A stretch of 64,000 nt of DNA, taken from assembly GCF_006159205.1 (NCBI RefSeq), contig NZ_CP040812.1:2418001-2482000 (forward strand), written 5' to 3'. The stretch comes from Antarcticibacterium flavum. Lineage in GTDB: Bacteria > Bacteroidota > Bacteroidia > Flavobacteriales > Flavobacteriaceae. The position numbers were made by a program, and so were the translations under genes. This document shows positions 6,624 to 15,321 of this stretch, piece by piece. The notes under the pieces are model-generated. The model was not told where the DNA came from and searched no databases. It saw only the letters and a list, made by a program, of their open reading frames with translations. The first letter of the stretch is position 1. Each line of letters starts with the position of its first letter.

Positions 6624-9455
6624 ATGAAGAGAAAAGGTTTTCTGCTCCTAACCTGGTTTTTGGGGCTGTTCCATATGGCTGCTCAGGAAACAATTATCAC
6701 AGGGAAAGTTATAGATGCTGTGACTTACGAACCGTTGGCAGATGTAGAAATCAGTATTTTGGGAAGTACCTTGACAATTACCACCGGGGAATCGGGTGAA
6801 TTTCAAATTGCTGGAGAGGATATCCCTGTAGGAAATCAAACTTTCATTTTCAATAAAACAAGATACCACGTTTTAAGAATGCCTGTGAATATTGAAAAAG
6901 ATAAAATGAAGAATTTAGATATAATCGCACTTGAGATTGATATGTTCAGAGATCAAATGCTTCTGGGTGTAGTGAGTCTGGGGGAAAGTGAACTTAATGA
7001 TGGAGAGGGCAGTGTTGATAATGTGGCGGGACTCCTGCAGGCATCACGGGATGTATTCCTTAATGCGGCCGCTTTTGATTTTAGCCAAACCTTTTTCAGG
7101 CCAAGAGGACTGGATAGTGAACACGGGAAAATCTTCATTAATGGAGTCGAAATGAACAAACTCTTTAATGGCAGGCCTCAATGGAGTAACTGGGGAGGAC
7201 TCAATGATGTGCAGCGCAACCAGGTATTCTCTATGGGACTCGTGCCGGCTGAAGTTGGTTTTGGTGGACTCGCAGGGAGTACAAATATTGTGATGAGGGC
7301 TTCTAAATATCAGGGTGGTGGCAGGATTTCCTATGCAGCGGCCAACAGAAGCTATACCGGGAGGCTAATGGCTACCTACAACTCCGGTGAAACACCCGCG
7401 GGTTGGTCATATTCTTTCTCCATGTCAAGGCGTTTTGCACAGGAAGCATATGTAGAAGGAACATTGTATGATGCCAATGCGTTTTTCTTTGCAGTTGAAA
7501 AAAAGATCGGTCTGCGGCACAGTCTTAATTTTACAACGTTTTATACACCCAATATTAGGGGGAGATCTTCAGCAAATACACAGGAGGTAATTGATTTGCG
7601 GGGGAGACGATACAACTCCTTCTGGGGATATCAAAATGGAGAATTGCGCAATTCCAGGGTAAGGGAAATAAAAGAGCCTGTATTAATGCTTAATCATTAC
7701 TGGCAAATTTCCGGCAAGACCCAATTAAATAGCAATCTCTCCTTTCAATTCGGGAAAACTGGAAACAGCCGTATCGATTTTGGAGGAACCCGTCTTGTGG
7801 TAGGCCCCGAGGGGCAGGAAAGTTATATTGGCGGAGGACGAAATCCAGATCCTGCCTATTATCAAAAACTTCCAAGCTATTTTTTTAGAAATATAAATAA
7901 TCCTAATTATGAAGCAGCTTATCGATCCAGGCAGGAGTTCACGCAAAATGGTCAGTTGGACTGGGAGAGCTTATATACTGCCAATGAGCTGTTCCTTGGC
8001 TCTGGAGGAAATGCCGTATATGTGATCGCAGAGGACAGGACAGATGATCAACAATTTACTGCAAATACTATTCTTGATCACAAATTTAATTCCTCCTGGA
8101 GCTTAAGCTCGAAGCTGAGATATACCCGGCTGTTTAGTGAGAATTATGCACAGTTAAAAGATCTTCTGGGAGGCACCGGCTACCTGGATATTGATTTCTT
8201 TGCTGAAGGTGATCAAACCTCGTCCCTGGGTGACCGTGCACAAAGTGATCTTGACAACCGTAACCGCATTGCCCGGCAAGGAGATAGATATAAGTATAAT
8301 TTTGAACTTCATGCAGAAGTTTTTGAGGCATATTCACAAGTACAGTTTAAACATAAGCAGGCAGACATATACCTCGCGGCAGAGGGTACCCAAACGCGGT
8401 ATCAAAGAAATGGTTTATACAGGGCCGGCAGCTATCCTGAAAATTCTCTTGGAAGGAGTGCGCTACAGGTCTTTAATAATTTCGGAATTAAATTTGGAGG
8501 CAATTACAGGATAACCGGGAGGCATTTGATCAATTTCAATTCAGGATATCTCACCAGGGCACCCACCCTTCGGAATACCTTTTCCAATTCGCGACAAAAC
8601 AATAATGTTGTTAGGGATATAAAGAGTAAAGAAATTCTATCGTTGGATTTGGGATATATTTACAGGTCTCCACAGTTTCGCTCCCGACTTACCGGTTATT
8701 TTACTGAATTCAAAGATGCCACAGAGATCTCATTTTTTTATGCCGATGGACTCAGCGGGCTTGGCAGGACAAGTACTACGGCCTTTGTACAGGAGGTCCT
8801 CCAGGGAATAGGGAAAAGGCACCTGGGTGTGGAGCTTGGCCTAGATTATCAAGTTACGTCCACAATAAAACTTAAGGCCGCTGTAGCCGTAGGGCAGTAT
8901 ACTTACAGCAACAACCCGCGCTTATATTTGACTTCAGATAGTTTTGCAGAAACTGTGGATTATGGAGAGTCAATGCTTCGCAATTACAGGATAGCAGGCG
9001 GTCCTCAACGCGCTGCACAGATAGGTTTTGAATACCGGGACCCCGGATTCTGGTGGTTTGGCTCCACCGTTAATTTTTTCTCTCACGCCTTTGCAGATAT
9101 TGCACCCCTTACCCGTACCTCAAATTTTCTTACCGATGCAGATGGCCTTCCCCTTCTTAACTATGACAGTAATACAGCAAGGGATCTTTTAAGACAGGAA
9201 CAGTTTGATAACTACATCCTGGTCAATGCCGTGGGCGGAAAGTCCTGGCGGGTGAAAAGTTCATATATAGGATTCTTCATAAGTCTCAATAACATATTTG
9301 ATGTGCTGTATAAAACAGGAGGTTTTGAACAATCAAGAAATGCTAATTACAGGACTCTCAAGGAAGACAGGGAAAGAGAACAGCCCGTTTTTGGTAATAA
9401 GTACTGGTACGGGACTGGCGCGAGTTATTATGCTAATGCCTATATAAGATTTTAA
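6624..9455 (+). CDS. TonB-dependent outer membrane receptor with carboxypeptidase-regulatory-like domain
   Basis: A 943-residue outer membrane protein. The signal peptide is at 1-20 (ends HMAAQE). It is followed by a carboxypeptidase D regulatory-like domain (about 24-105: TGKVIDAVTYEPLADVEIS), a plug domain (about 120-235, with RPRGLDSEHGKIFINGVEMN and GLAGSTNIVMRAS), and a 22-strand barrel region ending in the aromatic terminal residue Phe943 (YANAYIRF). Such receptors import large or scarce ligands using TonB-ExbBD energy. The DUF5689 lipoprotein gene follows after 3 bases, replacing the usual SusD partner. The nearby secreted nuclease suggests the ligand may be nucleic-acid-derived. The ligand assignment is inference. 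Confidence 0.9.
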   Translation: MKRKGFLLLTWFLGLFHMAAQETIITGKVIDAVTYEPLADVEISILGSTLTITTGESGEFQIAGEDIPVGNQTFIFNKTRYHVLRMPVNIEKDKMKNLDIIALEIDMFRDQMLLGVVSLGESELNDGEGSVDNVAGLLQASRDVFLNAAAFDFSQTFFRPRGLDSEHGKIFINGVEMNKLFNGRPQWSNWGGLNDVQRNQVFSMGLVPAEVGFGGLAGSTNIVMRASKYQGGGRISYAAANRSYTGRLMATYNSGETPAGWSYSFSMSRRFAQEAYVEGTLYDANAFFFAVEKKIGLRHSLNFTTFYTPNIRGRSSANTQEVIDLRGRRYNSFWGYQNGELRNSRVREIKEPVLMLNHYWQISGKTQLNSNLSFQFGKTGNSRIDFGGTRLVVGPEGQESYIGGGRNPDPAYYQKLPSYFFRNINNPNYEAAYRSRQEFTQNGQLDWESLYTANELFLGSGGNAVYVIAEDRTDDQQFTANTILDHKFNSSWSLSSKLRYTRLFSENYAQLKDLLGGTGYLDIDFFAEGDQTSSLGDRAQSDLDNRNRIARQGDRYKYNFELHAEVFEAYSQVQFKHKQADIYLAAEGTQTRYQRNGLYRAGSYPENSLGRSALQVFNNFGIKFGGNYRITGRHLINFNSGYLTRAPTLRNTFSNSRQNNNVVRDIKSKEILSLDLGYIYRSPQFRSRLTGYFTEFKDATEISFFYADGLSGLGRTSTTAFVQEVLQGIGKRHLGVELGLDYQVTSTIKLKAAVAVGQYTYSNNPRLYLTSDSFAETVDYGESMLRNYRIAGGPQRAAQIGFEYRDPGFWWFGSTVNFFSHAFADIAPLTRTSNFLTDADGLPLLNYDSNTARDLLRQEQFDNYILVNAVGGKSWRVKSSYIGFFISLNNIFDVLYKTGGFEQSRNANYRTLKEDREREQPVFGNKYWYGTGASYYANAYIRF

Positions 9456-9458
9456 GCT

Positions 9459-10844
9459 ATGAAAGAATTCAACATCATCCCGGTAATTCTCTTTGCACTT
9501 TTACTTTCCTCCTGCGTAAAATCAGATGATTTTGAACTGCCTGAAATGGTAACACCTGAACTGCCTGCTCAGGGAAATATCACGACTATTGACGCCGTAA
9601 AAGGTCATTACAATTTTAATACAAATACTATTTACACGTTCAGGGATACCAATATGTATTTTGAAGGTTATGTGGTCTCCAGCGATGAAGGTGGTAACTT
9701 TTATAAAAAGCTGGTCCTGCAGGACAAACCTGAAAATCCTACTGCAGGAATCCAGGTGCTTATTGATGACACCTCACTTTCAGATTCCTTTAATTTTGGC
9801 AGAAAAGTAATTGTGAAACTGGATGGACTAAGTTTGGGTTACAACAATGGTGTCATGCAATTGGGTAGGCAAAACCGGGGAGATGTTGTAGCTATTTCCA
9901 GGGCGATCCTGGATGACCATATTGTAAGGACCGGCATTACGGCGAACATTGTGCCTTTGCCCTTAAAAATAAGAGATTTTAGTGAAAGATATAAAAATCT
10001 GTTTATAAGGCTGGAGGGGGTACAGTTTAACAGGAACCTGGTGCGGGAAAATGATCGTTACACTTTCGCCGCAGAGAATTTCGATAGGTTTGACGGGGAG
10101 CGACAACTGGAGAGCTGCAGTGATGGTACCACTACTACCTTAAGCACCAGTACATTTTCAAACTTTAGATCATTGCTACTTCCGGCAGCTTCAGGAAATA
10201 TTGAAGGGGTATTAACCCGCAACTTTTATGATGATTATTATATCATTACGATGAATTCTCCTGAAGACCTGGATTTTAATAATGGCCCAAGATGTGATCC
10301 TGAATTCTTTAAATGCGGGGACCAATTTTCCCCGGGTGTAGAAACCGTTTTCCAGGAAAGTTTTGAGACCATAACTACTCAAAGAATGCTGGAAACAAGA
10401 GGCTGGACCAATTTTAATTCCAGCGGGGGGAGCAAAAGGTTTGAGCCGGGAGCGCAGGGAGGAAACCGGCACGTAAGAATATCGGCCTATAACACGCAGG
10501 AGAATCCGCTGGAAGCCTGGCTGGTCACTCCCCCAATAAATATTAATACCATTGAGAATGAGATTTTATCATTTGATCTTCGAGCCTCGTATGATAATGC
10601 AACGATTTTAAGGGTATATATTACAGCAGATTATACAGGAAATCCTTTGACCACAAACTGGTATTTGCTCGATGCTAATATTCCTGTTGGGCCAACAAAT
10701 CAAAATGCTGTTACATTCACAAGATCCCATATAGATATTTCCTGTCTTGAGGGAACAGTTCATGTAGCGTTCAGGTATCTGGGTGCAGCTTCAGAAAAAA
10801 CTACAACTTATGATATCGATAACGTAAGAGTAACAGGAAATTAA
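9459..10844 (+). CDS. DUF5689 surface lipoprotein with C-terminal jelly-roll (choice-of-anchor J-like) domain
   Basis: A 461-residue lipoprotein. Cys19 is in the lipobox (LLSSC) and is followed by VKSDDFELP, which contains the SDDFE-type surface-export signal described in Flavobacterium, so the protein should face outward. Residues about 35-270 match DUF5689 (TTIDAVKGHY, FEGYVVSSDEGGNFYKKLVLQD); about 295-461 resemble the choice-of-anchor J jelly-roll (FQESFETI, LVTPPININ, YDIDNVRV). It is translationally close to the TonB receptor gene (3-base gap), so it is probably the surface binding partner of that receptor, as SusD is for SusC. It contains four Cys residues in the 213-315 interval that could form disulfides. 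The ligand is unknown. Confidence 0.8.
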   Translation: MKEFNIIPVILFALLLSSCVKSDDFELPEMVTPELPAQGNITTIDAVKGHYNFNTNTIYTFRDTNMYFEGYVVSSDEGGNFYKKLVLQDKPENPTAGIQVLIDDTSLSDSFNFGRKVIVKLDGLSLGYNNGVMQLGRQNRGDVVAISRAILDDHIVRTGITANIVPLPLKIRDFSERYKNLFIRLEGVQFNRNLVRENDRYTFAAENFDRFDGERQLESCSDGTTTTLSTSTFSNFRSLLLPAASGNIEGVLTRNFYDDYYIITMNSPEDLDFNNGPRCDPEFFKCGDQFSPGVETVFQESFETITTQRMLETRGWTNFNSSGGSKRFEPGAQGGNRHVRISAYNTQENPLEAWLVTPPININTIENEILSFDLRASYDNATILRVYITADYTGNPLTTNWYLLDANIPVGPTNQNAVTFTRSHIDISCLEGTVHVAFRYLGAASEKTTTYDIDNVRVTGN

Positions 10845-10929
10845 GAATTTTCTGTTGTACTTTTGCCTACATTATATTATCTGGAATATACTGGCTATTC
10901 CTTTTTAAAAATTTCATCTAATTACGCGA

Positions 10930-11337
10930 ATGGTTAAAAAATTACAACTTGCATTTCTTTTGTTTTTCTTCATTACCTTATCCTCCAGCGGCCAGGATAT
11001 TGAGGGCTCCTGGAGCTGGAATTCCCAGGATGGCTCAAATATGTTCAGTATTGACCTTATGCGTATTTCAGAAAACAACTACAGGGGGAACCATTGCAGC
11101 GTTTACCTGGGAGGAGACAGGATTGATTGCAGGGAGAACGGAGAGGATTTCACCATTGTTCTGGTTCGAAAATCTGAAAATATTTTCCAGGGTAGCATCC
11201 GCAGCGGGTTGAGTAACTCCATTGGCAATGTGCAGTTGCAATATTTACCCAATGAGGATAATATTATTTTTAGTCTTAAAACTAATCCCAAGGGTGAATA
11301 TTATATGCCGCTGGAGGGAAGATTGCAACGGAATTAA
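10930..11337 (+). CDS. small secreted protein, unknown function
   Basis: A 135-residue protein with a signal peptide (residues 1-21, ends SSSGQ). The mature N-terminus, QDIEGSWSW, is followed by predicted beta strands and two Cys residues. The QD-x-x-GSW opening is shared with the converging gene on the other side of the terminator (QDLDGSW), a pattern common in lipocalin-like secreted Bacteroidota proteins. No specific family is recognised. The gene is probably monocistronic and ends at the bidirectional terminator 11361-11398. Confidence 0.6.
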   Translation: MVKKLQLAFLLFFFITLSSSGQDIEGSWSWNSQDGSNMFSIDLMRISENNYRGNHCSVYLGGDRIDCRENGEDFTIVLVRKSENIFQGSIRSGLSNSIGNVQLQYLPNEDNIIFSLKTNPKGEYYMPLEGRLQRN

Positions 11338-11360
11338 AATCTTTTCCGCAATAGCTTTTA

Positions 11361-11398
11361 AAACAAAAGATCAGCCTGAGTGGGCTGATCTTTTGTTT
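11361..11398. terminator. strong bidirectional intrinsic terminator
   Basis: A perfect 16-bp stem: AAACAAAAGATCAGCC (11361-11376) with its reverse complement at 11383-11398, and loop TGAGTG. Poly-T is on the 3' side for both strands. It serves the two converging small secreted-protein genes. Confidence 0.9.
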
Positions 11399-11422
11399 AA
11401 TATAGGTACAACAGGTTATCTA

Positions 11423-12148
11423 TTACTTTGTATATGCTTCCTCATAAGGAGACCAAATTTCATAAATAGGATCACCTTTCGAGCTTAGGCCTTTATGATG
11501 CCATTCCCCGTCCTTTACTTCATAATCAAACTCCAGGCTGGCACCCACGCGGCTGTCATCACGGGAAAAGAATTCTATATTCTCTGTGTATTTTCCATCT
11601 TTAGCAGTGTATGTTCCTCCCCCTGTCCCGCTGAACTCTCCTGTGGCAGAGTTAAAAGCGATCCACTGGAAGCGGTCCCCGCTTAGTATTTTAACGGTCC
11701 TCCTGTCCCCGGGGGTAGACCTGCTTAACTCCCCGTCGCGCTCCCTGCCTGTGAACACCCAATTACGGGTGAGCTCATTGCCGGTATTGGAGATCCTGTC
11801 CCAAACCATAGTATTAACGGGATCTGAGATCGTAAGGCGGTTGCCACTGTGATCAATGGTATAATTGATCTCCTTTCCAATAAATTCGGGGTTCTCTGTA
11901 TTAAAATTCTGGATCTCCATATAGCTGTCACCGTCGGTTTGAAATTCTCCTCCTCTCGCACTATGGAATTTATTTCCATCTTTCATTTTTTCACCTACTG
12001 CAAAATATCCATCCTGGATGATCTTGACAACTTCCATATCTTCCACCTGGTCTCCATTTCTTTCAATTAATTTCCAGGAGCCATCAAGGTCCTGGGAAAA
12101 GAGGATTCCGCAAAAGAGCATTAAAGGGATAAACAATATTTTTTTCAT
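11423..12148 (-). CDS. secreted lipocalin-like protein, unknown function
   Basis: A 241-residue protein with a signal peptide (MKKILFIPLMLFCGILFSQ) and a mature start QDLDGSWKLI. The sequence has two similar halves: the first is a GSW-x-L opening with EFQTDGDSYMEIQNF, the second has FQWIAFNSATGEFSGTGGGTY and KYTENIEFFS. This points to a repeated lipocalin-like beta-barrel unit, seen in proteins usually called membrane or secreted protein in Bacteroidota. The function is unknown. It converges with the gene at 10930-11337 on the same terminator; a 54-base gap separates it from hflX, its upstream neighbour on the same strand. Confidence 0.62.
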   Translation of the reverse strand: MKKILFIPLMLFCGILFSQDLDGSWKLIERNGDQVEDMEVVKIIQDGYFAVGEKMKDGNKFHSARGGEFQTDGDSYMEIQNFNTENPEFIGKEINYTIDHSGNRLTISDPVNTMVWDRISNTGNELTRNWVFTGRERDGELSRSTPGDRRTVKILSGDRFQWIAFNSATGEFSGTGGGTYTAKDGKYTENIEFFSRDDSRVGASLEFDYEVKDGEWHHKGLSSKGDPIYEIWSPYEEAYTK

Positions 12149-12202
12149 AATTAAAGGCTTTGATTTACACTAAGTTAATTAATAATAATCAAATTTTCAG
12201 GA

Positions 12203-13423
12203 TCATTCCTCTTCCCCGTATGTATCATATTCCGGATACAGGAAATTATTATAAGGAAAACGGGTGATGTGTATCTCCCTTACTGCCTCATAAACTTTTC
12301 TTCTGAAATCTTCCATATTCTCCTTATTAAGAGCAGAAATAAAAAGAACGTTGTCTCCCATCCTGTTCATCCAGGTTTGACGCCAGTCTTCGAGGGAATT
12401 ATGAGCAACTGTCCTTTTTGTCTCGAGATCATCCTCGGCAATTTTTTCCTGTTTATAGGCATCGATTTTATTGAAAACCATAAGGGTAGGCTTATCTGCA
12501 CTCTTGATATCTGCCAAAGTTTGGTTTACAGATTCAATGTGCTCTTCAAAATTTGGGTGTGAAATATCGACCACGTGTAATAGCAGGTCGGCCTCCCTAA
12601 CTTCATCCAGGGTTGATTTAAAAGATTCAATTAACTGGGTTGGCAACTTCCTTATAAAGCCCACAGTGTCGGTTAAAAGGAAAGGGAGGTTTCGAATTAC
12701 CACTTTTCTCACAGTGGTGTCAAGGGTTGCGAAGAGCTTATTTTCAGCAAATACGTCGCTTTTGCTTATCACATTCATAAGGGTGGATTTACCAACATTG
12801 GTATACCCTACAAGAGCTACCCGTACCAATTGGCCACGGTTGCCCCTTTGCACCTCCATTTGCTTGTCTATGGTCTCTATTTTCTTTTTAAGTAGTGAGA
12901 TCTTATCCCGTACTATACGCCTGTCTGTCTCGATCTCGGTTTCCCCGGGACCTCTCATTCCAATACCACCCCGTTGTCTTTCAAGGTGGGTCCACATTCC
13001 TGCAAGCCGCGGCAGTAGATACTGGTATTGTGCCAGTTCCACCTGGGTGCGGGCATAGCTTGTCTGGGCTCTTTGTGCAAAAATATCCAGGATAAGATTG
13101 GTCCTGTCCAGTACTTTACACTGGAGTACACGTTCTATGTTCTTTTGTTGAGCAGGCGAGAGTTCATCATCAAAAATCGCCGTGCCTACCTCATTCTCAT
13201 CTATAAATTTTTTAACGTCATTGATCTTTCCAGAACCTATAAAGGTTTTAGGATCTGGACGTTCCATTTTTTGTGTGAAACGTTTGATGACCTCCCCTCC
13301 GGCAGTATAGGTAAGGAATTCAAGTTCATCAAGATACTCTTCAAGCTTATCGGCGTCCTGATCCCTGGTAACGATCCCTATAAGGACTGCCTTTTCATAA
13401 TTTAAATCGGTCTTTTCTATCAT
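12203..13423 (-). CDS. hflX: ribosome-associated GTPase HflX
   Basis: A 406-residue GTPase. The N-terminal HflX domain includes the signature GIGMRGPGETEIETDRR (about 153-169). The G domain has the P-loop GYTNVGKS (206-213), a switch II/G3 DTVGF (252-256) and a G4 NKID near 322. A C-terminal extension ends in an acidic tail (YGEEE). HflX binds the 50S subunit and splits or rescues stalled 70S ribosomes, notably under heat stress. A -7 box (TAACTTTG, 13429-13436) ends five bases before the ATG, so the message may be leaderless or nearly so. Confidence 0.94.
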   Translation of the reverse strand: MIEKTDLNYEKAVLIGIVTRDQDADKLEEYLDELEFLTYTAGGEVIKRFTQKMERPDPKTFIGSGKINDVKKFIDENEVGTAIFDDELSPAQQKNIERVLQCKVLDRTNLILDIFAQRAQTSYARTQVELAQYQYLLPRLAGMWTHLERQRGGIGMRGPGETEIETDRRIVRDKISLLKKKIETIDKQMEVQRGNRGQLVRVALVGYTNVGKSTLMNVISKSDVFAENKLFATLDTTVRKVVIRNLPFLLTDTVGFIRKLPTQLIESFKSTLDEVREADLLLHVVDISHPNFEEHIESVNQTLADIKSADKPTLMVFNKIDAYKQEKIAEDDLETKRTVAHNSLEDWRQTWMNRMGDNVLFISALNKENMEDFRRKVYEAVREIHITRFPYNNFLYPEYDTYGEEE

Positions 13424-13428
13424 ATTAA

Positions 13429-13436
13429 CAAAGTTA
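13429..13436 (-). promoter_or_regulatory. -7 box TAACTTTG immediately before hflX ATG
   Basis: On the minus strand TAACTTTG is followed by TTAAT and the ATG at 13423. The expected transcription start is 0-2 bases before the start codon. No clear -33 TTTG was seen. Confidence 0.45.
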
Positions 13437-13501
13437 CATAATAGAATCTAATCGCTGTTTAAGCCGTAGGGTTTCAGTAAAAAATTAACTTGAATTTAGT
13501 G

Positions 13502-13535
13502 AAAAAAAATCCCGGAGACCATAAGTCCTCCGGGA
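13502..13535 (-). terminator. intrinsic terminator at the end of the suf operon
   Basis: On the minus strand an 8-bp stem, CTCCGGGA (plus-strand arm 13528-13535) with 13510-13517, is followed by a run of eight T. It lies 25 bases after the stop of the DUF3078 gene, the last gene of the operon. Confidence 0.88.
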
Positions 13536-13559
13536 GATCAAGTATAGAGAAAATTCTTC

Positions 13560-14447
13560 TTAAAAATTGTAATTGATGCCTGCTCCAAAAACCTCTCTAA
13601 TTTGAAAGGCACCAACCGCATTATCATCATAAATAGCCTGGAAAAGGAAGTTGGCAGAGAGGTATTTGTTTATTCCCATATCCAGGTTAAGAAGATAATC
13701 AATGTCTATATTCCCTGGCGAATCCAGGTAATTGGAATATAAGTTGATATTGTTTTCCATAGTGACATCCTCAAGGATATTAAATTTAAAATATCCGCTA
13801 AGGGATGCACCAAATTCAAACCTGCTGGTCTCTCCCTCATCTACGCCAAAATACCGACCGTCAACATATCCCGGGGTAGTAGTGAACTTTTTATCAACGA
13901 AGATAAATCTTGCGGTAGCGGGTGCTATGTTAATAACAAAATCTTCGGTCTTCTTCCACATAAATCCGGGCCCTGTTTGCAGGTATGCAGGAGAAAAGAA
14001 TTGAGTATATTCTGTTCTGGTAACCCTTCCTTCAGCATCCTGACCAAAATTATAGCCTTTATCAAACTGTGTCCTGAAATTAAGAAAGTAAGAATAATAC
14101 CAGTTCGAATTTTCCATTTGGAGACCGGCAATAGAATTTAATTCAAAACGGTCACTGGTCTTTCGCATGAACTCATCGGTTCGCACTTTAGTAAGACCGT
14201 AATTTGCAAAAATACGATTGGTCCAGGAGAAATTATCCTTACGATAGTTCTCCTCATAGTTCATTATGAGGTTTCCAGAGATACTTGATGTCCCACCTCC
14301 TGTCCACTCCTTGTTAAAGGCCGATTGGTTGAAGAGTAATTGAATATTACCCTGGTTTGTCCAACCGTTTGGTGGGATATTATTTTCCTGTGCGAAAACG
14401 GTGGTAATTAAAAGACTCAGAAGGCCAGAGAGTAATGCTTTTTTCAT
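13560..14447 (-). CDS. DUF3078 family outer membrane protein
   Basis: A 295-residue protein with a signal peptide (MKKALLSGLLSLLITTVFAQ). It is rich in alternating aromatic beta strands (WTNRIFANYGLTKV, WYYSYFLNFRTQFDKGYNFG) and ends in a terminal Phe (GAGINYNF), all consistent with an outer membrane beta-barrel. The N-terminal motif FNQSAFNKEWTGGGTSSIS is typical of DUF3078. The function is unknown. It is the last gene of the long suf operon: 3 bases separate it from the DUF2480 gene, and a terminator follows. Whether it takes part in Fe-S metabolism or just rides on the operon is not known. Confidence 0.82.
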   Translation of the reverse strand: MKKALLSGLLSLLITTVFAQENNIPPNGWTNQGNIQLLFNQSAFNKEWTGGGTSSISGNLIMNYEENYRKDNFSWTNRIFANYGLTKVRTDEFMRKTSDRFELNSIAGLQMENSNWYYSYFLNFRTQFDKGYNFGQDAEGRVTRTEYTQFFSPAYLQTGPGFMWKKTEDFVINIAPATARFIFVDKKFTTTPGYVDGRYFGVDEGETSRFEFGASLSGYFKFNILEDVTMENNINLYSNYLDSPGNIDIDYLLNLDMGINKYLSANFLFQAIYDDNAVGAFQIREVFGAGINYNF

Positions 14448-14450
14448 ATG

Positions 14451-14963
14451 CTATTTCTTGGATTTTTTGTAAAGTGGAACAGAGGAACAGGCCTCCCCAT
14501 ACATAAGGCTCTTTGCAACCGGTTGTAGCTTTGCGATCAAGAGAAGATAGGCGTTTTGTGGTACCGGTTTGTGAGAACAACCCTTTATGATGACCGGTTT
14601 ATCCTGCAGGTCTTCAACATCAAGATTGCTTATTATCTCTGTATAAAGAATGGTTTCAAGAACATCGAGATCTCCCACAATCACTTTTTTTGCATAAGGT
14701 TGTAAATAGGTTGAGAGCAGCATATAGGCCCAGGCAGGTATAATAGCATCTGTAGAACAGTTAAGGGCAACATAAGCATCTTTATACCTGCTCCAGTCAT
14801 GGGCTGCAGCTTTCTCTCTAAAGACACCTTCACGCAGTACCAGGCCCTCCAGAAGCCAGTCCTTTATATCAAAAAGTACACGCTCCCCCCGGGGGTAAAA
14901 ATCTTCCAGATCAAAGGTGACCAGTTTACTGTTGGCAACCCTGTTTACTATTTCTGTTGACAT
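14451..14963 (-). CDS. DUF2480 family protein
   Basis: A 170-residue cytoplasmic protein with no signal peptide. It matches the Bacteroidota-restricted DUF2480 family (NRVANSKLVTFDLEDFYP, RYKDAYVALNCSTDAIIPAW, KPVIIKGCSHKPVPQNAYLL). Conserved Cys residues occur at CSTDA, GCS and ACSS and could bind a metal or cluster, which would suit its place in the suf operon directly after the SufT-like gene (33 bases). The biochemical role is unknown; the Fe-S link is inference from position. Confidence 0.8.
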   Translation of the reverse strand: MSTEIVNRVANSKLVTFDLEDFYPRGERVLFDIKDWLLEGLVLREGVFREKAAAHDWSRYKDAYVALNCSTDAIIPAWAYMLLSTYLQPYAKKVIVGDLDVLETILYTEIISNLDVEDLQDKPVIIKGCSHKPVPQNAYLLLIAKLQPVAKSLMYGEACSSVPLYKKSKK

Positions 14964-14996
14964 GTCTCTTAATTTGGTTTTAATACAGAGTAAGGC

Positions 14997-15320
14997 TTAT
15001 AGCATTCCCAATTCCAACTTGGCTTCTTCACTCATAAGTTCCTGTGTCCAGGGAGGATCAAAAGTGATCTCCACTTCACAACCGTTCACTTCATCAAGGG
15101 ACTTCACCCTTTCCTCCACTTCCTGGGGTAAACTTTCGGCTACAGGACAGTTTGGAGTTGTAAGGGTCATAAGTATTTTTACATCATAATCTGTATTCAC
15201 CATAACATCATATATAAGCCCCAGCTCGTAAATGTCTACCGGTATCTCGGGATCATATATTGTTTTTAAGACCCTAACGATCTTTTCTCCCAATGCCTCT
15301 GTGTCTATTTCCTGTTCCAT
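14997..15320 (-). CDS. SufT-like DUF59/MIP18 family Fe-S assembly protein
   Basis: A 107-residue DUF59 protein. Motifs visible are DPEIPVDIYELGLIYDV (23-39) and TTPNCPVAESLP with Cys58. DUF59 proteins (SufT, PaaD, eukaryotic MIP18/CIA2) assist Fe-S cluster maturation or transfer to target proteins. The start at 15320 is preferred over a start 11 codons upstream because it places the gene 1 base after sufE and matches the family N-terminus; the longer form would overlap sufE by 32 bases. Confidence 0.88.
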   Translation of the reverse strand: MEQEIDTEALGEKIVRVLKTIYDPEIPVDIYELGLIYDVMVNTDYDVKILMTLTTPNCPVAESLPQEVEERVKSLDEVNGCEVEITFDPPWTQELMSEEAKLELGML

Positions 15321-15321
15321 T

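Noticed and set aside
9459..10844. Treating the DUF5689 protein as a SusD homologue
   Set aside because: No TPR-like SusD helices are visible; the protein is beta-rich throughout. Only the genomic position is SusD-like.
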